Position numbers and translations under genes: made by a program. DNA of 64,000 nt from Nicotiana tabacum (lineage: Eukaryota > Streptophyta > Magnoliopsida > Solanales > Solanaceae): contig NC_134097.1 of the NCBI RefSeq assembly GCF_000715075.1, forward strand, positions 65,691,190 through 65,755,189, read 5' to 3'. A model generated the notes under the pieces. That model had not been told where the DNA came from and did not search any database. It was given only the letters and a program-made list of their open reading frames with translations. Positions 59,291 to 64,000 of this stretch are shown here, one piece after another; within the stretch, counting starts at the first letter, position 1, and the number at the start of each line of letters is the position of its first letter.

Positions 59291-59737
59291 AGTCCCTCTT
59301 CAAGATGAAACCTCTCAGGTTAGCTCGTCGGACGCTAGTGGCATACCACCAACCGAGTGGGATGTCGAGCCGCCTCTTTTGGGTGAACAAGTTTGGGCGT
59401 GGCAGCCATATGTGTGGTGGAACAAGAGAAGGGAGATAAGGACTTAGGAGAAAGCTTCGAATTAAAGAGGTGAAAGAGCTGAAGCAAGGAAGAAGAACTC
59501 TACGAAAAGGGATAGCTGCTCAAAATAGTGGAATCCTTAGAAAAAAAGGAAATAAACTCATATATAGAGCAAGTGGCAACTCTCCACCTACCCTAAAGGC
59601 CAATTAATTCTGACTAGGCCATTATCAGTTTCGAGGAGATGAACCGGCGGGATCACCTCGATAATTTAATGACCGTATCATACCATTAAACGCTGTCATA
59701 CAACGTTCGAGGGATCAAAGACCCCTGCATCAACCTC

Positions 59738-60020
59738 GCCTCGAGATGGTACCTGATCTCGAGGATCTCTGCTACCATGACTATAGGCTTTAAGAAGCCA
59801 TCAATATCTATCAAGGCCTCGAGATGGCGCCCGATCTCGATGATCTCTGTCAAAGTCAATATAAGCTCTATGGATCTGTGGACACCAATTTAGCCTTGAG
59901 ATGCTGCCGGATCTCGAGGATATCCATTACTATAACTATGAGCTCTAAGGAGCTATCCATATAAACCTAAGCCCGAGATGGTATCCAACCTTGAGAATCT
60001 CTGCTATTACAAGTGCGGGT
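59738..60020. repeat. 78-base tandem repeat with hairpin
   Basis: Copies start at 59738, 59816, 59893 and 59971 (period 77-78). Each opens with gcctcgagatgg or a variant and contains gatctcgagg, so cctcgagat pairs with atctcgagg in copy 1 and, with a wobble, in copy 3; copy 4 is decayed. Confidence 0.8.
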
Positions 60021-61122
60021 CATTAACCCGATTCCTTGGCCCTCAGGCTATATGAGCCTAAGCTAATTCTCACTCGAGAGTTATTAATAAAGCCTTAGGG
60101 CTATTTTTTGCCTTCAGATAAACTTAAACGCACTCGGATACTTTAGCCTAGGGGCCATCCGAGTTCAAGCGTATCCTCATTCAAGGCCTATCTTATGACG
60201 CCTTAAGGCTGTCTTTATTTTTCAAATCATGTTTTCAAGACCGCTCGAGTTCAGGCACACTCCCACTCGGGGACTATTTGAAAGGCCCAAGGGCTATCTT
60301 TATTTTTTGGTGACCAAGCAACTTCGTCCCTCGAGGACTATCAATGAGGCCTAAAAAAGCTAAGTTTTGTTCTAAAATTTGAGGCCCCACTCTCACTCAA
60401 TTCAAAGTCGGAGGTTCCGGTGGCCTAAGTTTGTATCAAGTCAATCCAGATTCAGTCCAAGGAACGGCAAAGGGTTTAAGGGAATATCGTATCAAGAACA
60501 AGGGGAACACCTACATCCGGGTCTGGAATTTGGACTGGTCAGTAAAGTCGCATGCTCAGATCCTTTACAAACACAGACGAAGGAAATCCAGAACAAATCA
60601 AGGACAAATTGAATAAACATTTTTGTATTAATAAACGATGATTTCAAAAGCCCACGAGGGGTCCTTACACAGAAACAAAGAAGTAAAAAATGACAGGTAA
60701 AAGTCTAATCTACTCTCGGAGGTACATCCTCAGAGGCAATATCTACGAGAACCATTTCATTGAGGACCCCTTTCAATCTTCCAAATGACGTCTTCGAGAA
60801 TCTCCTCCGAAGCTGAAAAAGATGAGGAAGAGGTTGTAGCCTATCAAAGAGCAAAAGCTTTTAACAGGCGGGGAAAATTGTGGCTTAGTAAAAAATTTGG
60901 CAAGTATGGGTCTTGCCATAACTACTATTATGAAGCCACTTCTTGAGACATTGCACCGGTGTGGGATGAAAAAGTTAGTAGATGGCACCACCTCACTCCA
61001 TGGAAAGTAGAAGGAGTGAAGAGCCATACCAAGTTGAAGTTAAGAGAGATGAGCAGAAATTCATGATCCACTTATCCTCTAATAGTTTGAAGCCCCTCTC
61101 TCATTATTTCGGACAAACAACA

Positions 61123-61215
61123 ACAACAAAGAAAACATACCAATACGATCCCACTTAGTGGGAAGAGCTCTAAGAAAGAGCCATGACATAACTAGCGAGA
61201 CCGCTGCCGTGTGAC
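61123..61215 (-). mobile_element. SINE/RTE-type tail, minus strand
   Basis: Plus-strand caacaacaacaaagaaaac followed by gatcccacttagtgggaag is the reverse of the 3' tail shared by RTE LINEs and solanaceous SINEs. Next to it, gtgtgaccttacggtcacga resembles the tRNA-like head of TS-type SINEs. A short or damaged SINE is the simplest reading; the order of parts is not fully standard. Confidence 0.5.
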
Positions 61216-62517
61216 CTTACGGTCACGAGCTTAAAACATGGAAAATAGAGTTTGGATGAGGATGAAGAGAATAAAAGAGCTAAAGGTTGTTGAAGAATAA
61301 CTGTATGGAGTTTTGGTTCAAGAAAGATCCCATTTATAGAGAAAGATCTGGAAACCCTAACTTTTAAGGAAAGTGAAAAAATCGGCAGAATCGAAATAAA
61401 AAATCAAACGCACACATAATAGGACGAATATAAAAAAAATAACACCCAAAATCAGAGAGTTGAACCAATTTTGGTTTGATTTGAAGGGATATGTAAACCC
61501 TAGATTTAGGGTAAGTAAGAATCAACAAAATACAAACAAAATCGTACTCACACGGTGTAGAATAAAACGTGTGTAGACAGAATATATTCCAGATTCAAGA
61601 GATGGGAGTCAATCGGACAGAATCAAAGTGGTAATACATGCCATGTTTAGGCATGTACTAGGTGATACCATGGAGAATTAACCAATAGCGGAAATATACT
61701 AATATGGTAAGTAGATGAGAGGGAAATCCCATTAGAAGAGGGATTAGGGCAAGGGTATTGAGAGTCAGCGACTAAGGTTCATAAGAGAAGTGAGTGCAGA
61801 GATTGAGAGCGTTTAGGGGCGGCGGATTAGAGGGAAATATGTTAGGGTTTTAGGTCTAGGGTAATAAAAGGGGGGAGGATGTGGGCCGTTGATCTTTATC
61901 AACGGTTGGAATTTAAAAATGAACGGGGCGGGTTAAAATAAACGGGTACTAGGTAGGGTCGTTTGGCTTGGGACAAGGGTAATTGGGCTAATTTGGGTCC
62001 GAATTTATGTTTTAAAAATGGGCTACTATTTAAATATACAAAATTTAACAAAATAATTTATAAAATGCTTAATAAATAAATTCAAATGTTATTTATGTAA
62101 TAAAATAATTAACAATAATAATTTAGCATTATAAAAAATATAGAAGGCCATTTTGACACAAATAGTATAGATAAAAGGCAATTATATATGAATATAGGCT
62201 ATTATTGTAAAATTAGGTAAATAGCTAAAAAAAATTCAAATATAATTGTGTGAAATAAAGTAAAAAAATGATGAAACATATATGATGATACAAAAATAGT
62301 AATTAGGGTGATTAAGACATCACATAATAATTTGAAGGAATAATTAATAATTATTCAAGTAATTTAAATGCAAAAAATCAATTTAAAATCTCTAAAAATT
62401 ATGGAAAATTATAGAAAATGATTTTATAGTTTTGTAAACTAAATAATGATGAAAAAATGATGTTTTAAAAGTATATACATATTTTTAGAAACATGAGGGC
62501 AAAATTGGGTATCAACA

Positions 62518-64000
62518 AAAGTTGTGGTTCGGTGTTTGACAAGGATGTCACGAGCCCGGATGATCAGGAAGGGGATTTGGATGTTTGGAGCAAGCTGGTA
62601 TTGTCTTCAGCATCACCTGAGATCGGCATTTTGTGTCGGAGGCTTTGCATCTTGGTTACGGATTCTTGAGATGCTTTACAACATTAGTGTGACCGGTGGT
62701 ATGGATGTGCAGACTTGTTATCTAGTGCAAAGGGTCATGAGAGCATACCTCACGTGAAGATTGTATAAGTGTGACATATAGCCACTTGATTGATTGAAGA
62801 TTTAAACCAAGTGTGAAGATTGTGGTAATATCACTAATTTGAGAATTTATGCCTGGAGGGCATTCAGTTTATTGGACTGTGGACTGTGGAGGTTTGCTTC
62901 GGATATGAGGGTTGTTCTTGTGAGTCATGGGAAAAAATGTTTATTATGTACCCTTGAAAGGTTATTCTCCTAGTACGATGTAGTCAGAATCGGCTCGAGA
63001 TCGATGGGTGGATTAAAACATGAATATGGGTTCTATATTAGGCCAGATATGTCTATTTCTTATGGAGGAGTATTCGGATGTTGGATGTTATCTCATCGTC
63101 GCTTATTTCATGTAATACTATATTGTGCCGTATGAGTTGTGAGACGGCTTGATATTTTCTTATGTGTTGAGATTCCACGCAGCGATGGTATTATGTGAGT
63201 AGAATGGCTCTTGAGAATCAAATCATATATTCTGATCGGGTTGCACGCCGCAATAGAGTGATGTTAAGTATAGTCCCATATATTCTATTTTGTGTGTTTT
63301 GTTTCCCATTTTCCTGAGGAAGGTTTATAACACCTTTTCGGCTGTCTAATTAGTTGCGTGAGTTGAGTAGTCCCTTCCTGAGTTTGTTTTCCTTATGTAT
63401 CACATTCGAATTTGTAGCCTATTGGCATATTGTGGCCTCATGTGAGACTTTTTGGTCATGTTTGTGGTGGCTTGTTGCCTGAGCAGCTCGTACTAGGTGA
63501 AACGAGATTATTGGATGTAGGAATCAGTGCGATGAGATTATATGAAGTATATCAAAGAGCAAATACCATCATTTTTTTTAGAATGAGGTTATAGTTCTTG
63601 TCACGAGTATAGACTCAATGATTTGTTGACTCGGTAGTTGGTTATGAATTTTTACACATATCCTCCATCGTGGCGGTATTGCAAGAGTTGGAGCAGGACT
63701 TATATATGTCATGGGGTTCATTGTGAGCATCATATTCAGGAAATATTGGCTATTATGATCAGAGAGTGTTATTATGGTCTTGTGAATGATGTGGTGCATG
63801 GTGTGAGTTCAGCAAGGGTGTGGAGTCATGTTCTGGTACAACGTGTGGTAATGGATACGATATTCGTATGTTGGAAGCAGGCCTGGCAGAGAATTCTGGA
63901 TGTTGGAAGGGCTCTAAGTCTTATTTGCCTAAGTGAAAGAGGATATTTTCATATTTGATCAAGCTAATGTGCTCAACCGAGTCGTGCTAGCACGGGTTGG
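62518..64000 (+). mobile_element. non-coding gypsy-like internal sequence
   Basis: No gag or pol motif in any frame; the longest frames (62524-62757 and 63638-63958, plus) are not recognised and look like chance. The gggttgcacgccgcaatag stretch (63237-63255) and the following ttttgtgtgttttg resemble 12660-12720 in the non-autonomous element, in the same orientation. It continues past the window. Confidence 0.5.

Larger units (their letters stand above)
58576..61250 (+). mobile_element. composite insertion inside LTR E, short-LTR Tat-like
   Basis: Begins TGTATACGGGTAAAATCGG, matching the LTR at 15541 (minus). A TATAAAGGGG promoter is at 58875-58884. After about 700 bases LTR-like sequence gives way to a palindrome (59263-59290), a minus-strand promoter region with TATATA (59557-59570), a 78-base tandem repeat (59738-60020) and phrases typical of the antisense-gene element family. 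No intact gene remains. The right boundary is unclear (about 61250-61370) and no target duplication was found. Confidence 0.55.
51015..62517 (-). mobile_element. Ogre/Tat-lineage element B, 5' half, minus strand
   Basis: Read right to left: 5' LTR (62517-56586), tRNA-Arg-type primer site (56582-56565), leader, ORF1 (about 55690-54300), gag (about 53760-51433) and protease (51408-51015). RT onwards is cut off by LTR D at 51015. Its gag-protease part overlaps the same part of element A (37149 to about 35840) with clear divergence by eye, so A and B are separate elements, not two halves of one. Confidence 0.8.
56586..62517 (-). repeat. 5' LTR E of Tat element B, with insertion
   Basis: The minus strand begins TGTTGATACCCAATTTTGCC (62517) and ends ...ggggcgcgata (56586; the final CA is changed). 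Length is 5932 bases including foreign DNA from 58576 to roughly 61370. It carries cctataggcatgatt-type motifs at about 57345, 57650, 57755 and 57870. A run of 15 G lies at 56910-56924. Confidence 0.8.

Noticed and set aside
27162..62517. A single 35 kb Tat element with LTR A and LTR E as its pair
   Set aside because: The gag-protease regions overlap and differ, and the LTRs look too different; treated as separate elements with only a weak shared flank.
1..64000. Host gene, biosynthetic cluster or defence-type system
   Set aside because: Both strands were read; all recognisable coding traces belong to retrotransposons and no conserved host exon was found.

Overview
This window is repeat-rich nuclear DNA from a flowering plant, most likely Solanaceae and probably Nicotiana-like. 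The evidence is a dense nest of plant Ty3/gypsy LTR retrotransposons (Tekay/Del-type chromovirus, Ogre/Tat-lineage elements, a non-autonomous gypsy with long LTRs), a tRNA-derived SINE resembling the tobacco TS family, and a 5'-truncated RTE-type LINE with a TTG tail. I found no host gene, no rRNA or tRNA gene, no CRISPR array and no bacterial feature. Nearly every coding trace is a decayed retrotransposon reading frame with stops and frameshifts. The longest open frame (45125-45817, minus) lies inside an unclassified LTR element.

Layout. 1-3873: tail and 3' LTR of a plus-strand gypsy element; the LTR carries a foreign insertion of about 0.9 kb. 3874-5287: AT-rich, unassigned. 5288-14006: complete plus-strand gypsy-derived element without gag/pol, bounded by TTAAA target duplications, with a tRNA-iMet primer site and a minus-strand solo LTR (8297-11251) inserted just after that site. 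14012-14870: unassigned DNA with a SINE. 14871-20445: minus-strand 3' LTR followed by an antisense 'gypsy-type transposon' gene (Transposase_28-like) with its own TATA box, broken by a LINE. 20446-26820: minus-strand chromovirus, 3' LTR plus decayed pol, gag mostly missing.

27162-62517 is a block of Tat/Ogre material. Fragment A (27162-37149, minus) has a 3' LTR, a structured 3' UTR, integrase, an intron-like spacer, protease and the end of gag; RT/RNase H is deleted. An LTR (37150-41558), an unclassified minus-strand LTR element (41559-about 45840) and the 3' end of a plus-strand Tat element (about 45845-51014) follow. Fragment B (51015-62517, minus) has protease, gag, an Ogre-like ORF1 with a plant-mobile-domain-like region, a tRNA-Arg-type primer site and a 5' LTR that is itself interrupted. 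62518-64000 is non-coding gypsy-like internal sequence.

The most interesting signals are structural. The Tat 3' UTR is built of two families of hairpin repeats whose stems change in compensating ways between copies. Hairpins also sit beside the polypurine tract of four unrelated element families, and a CCTCG...CGAGG hairpin recurs in several LTRs. These look like selected RNA or DNA structures in retrotransposon 3' ends and are the best candidates for something not yet described.
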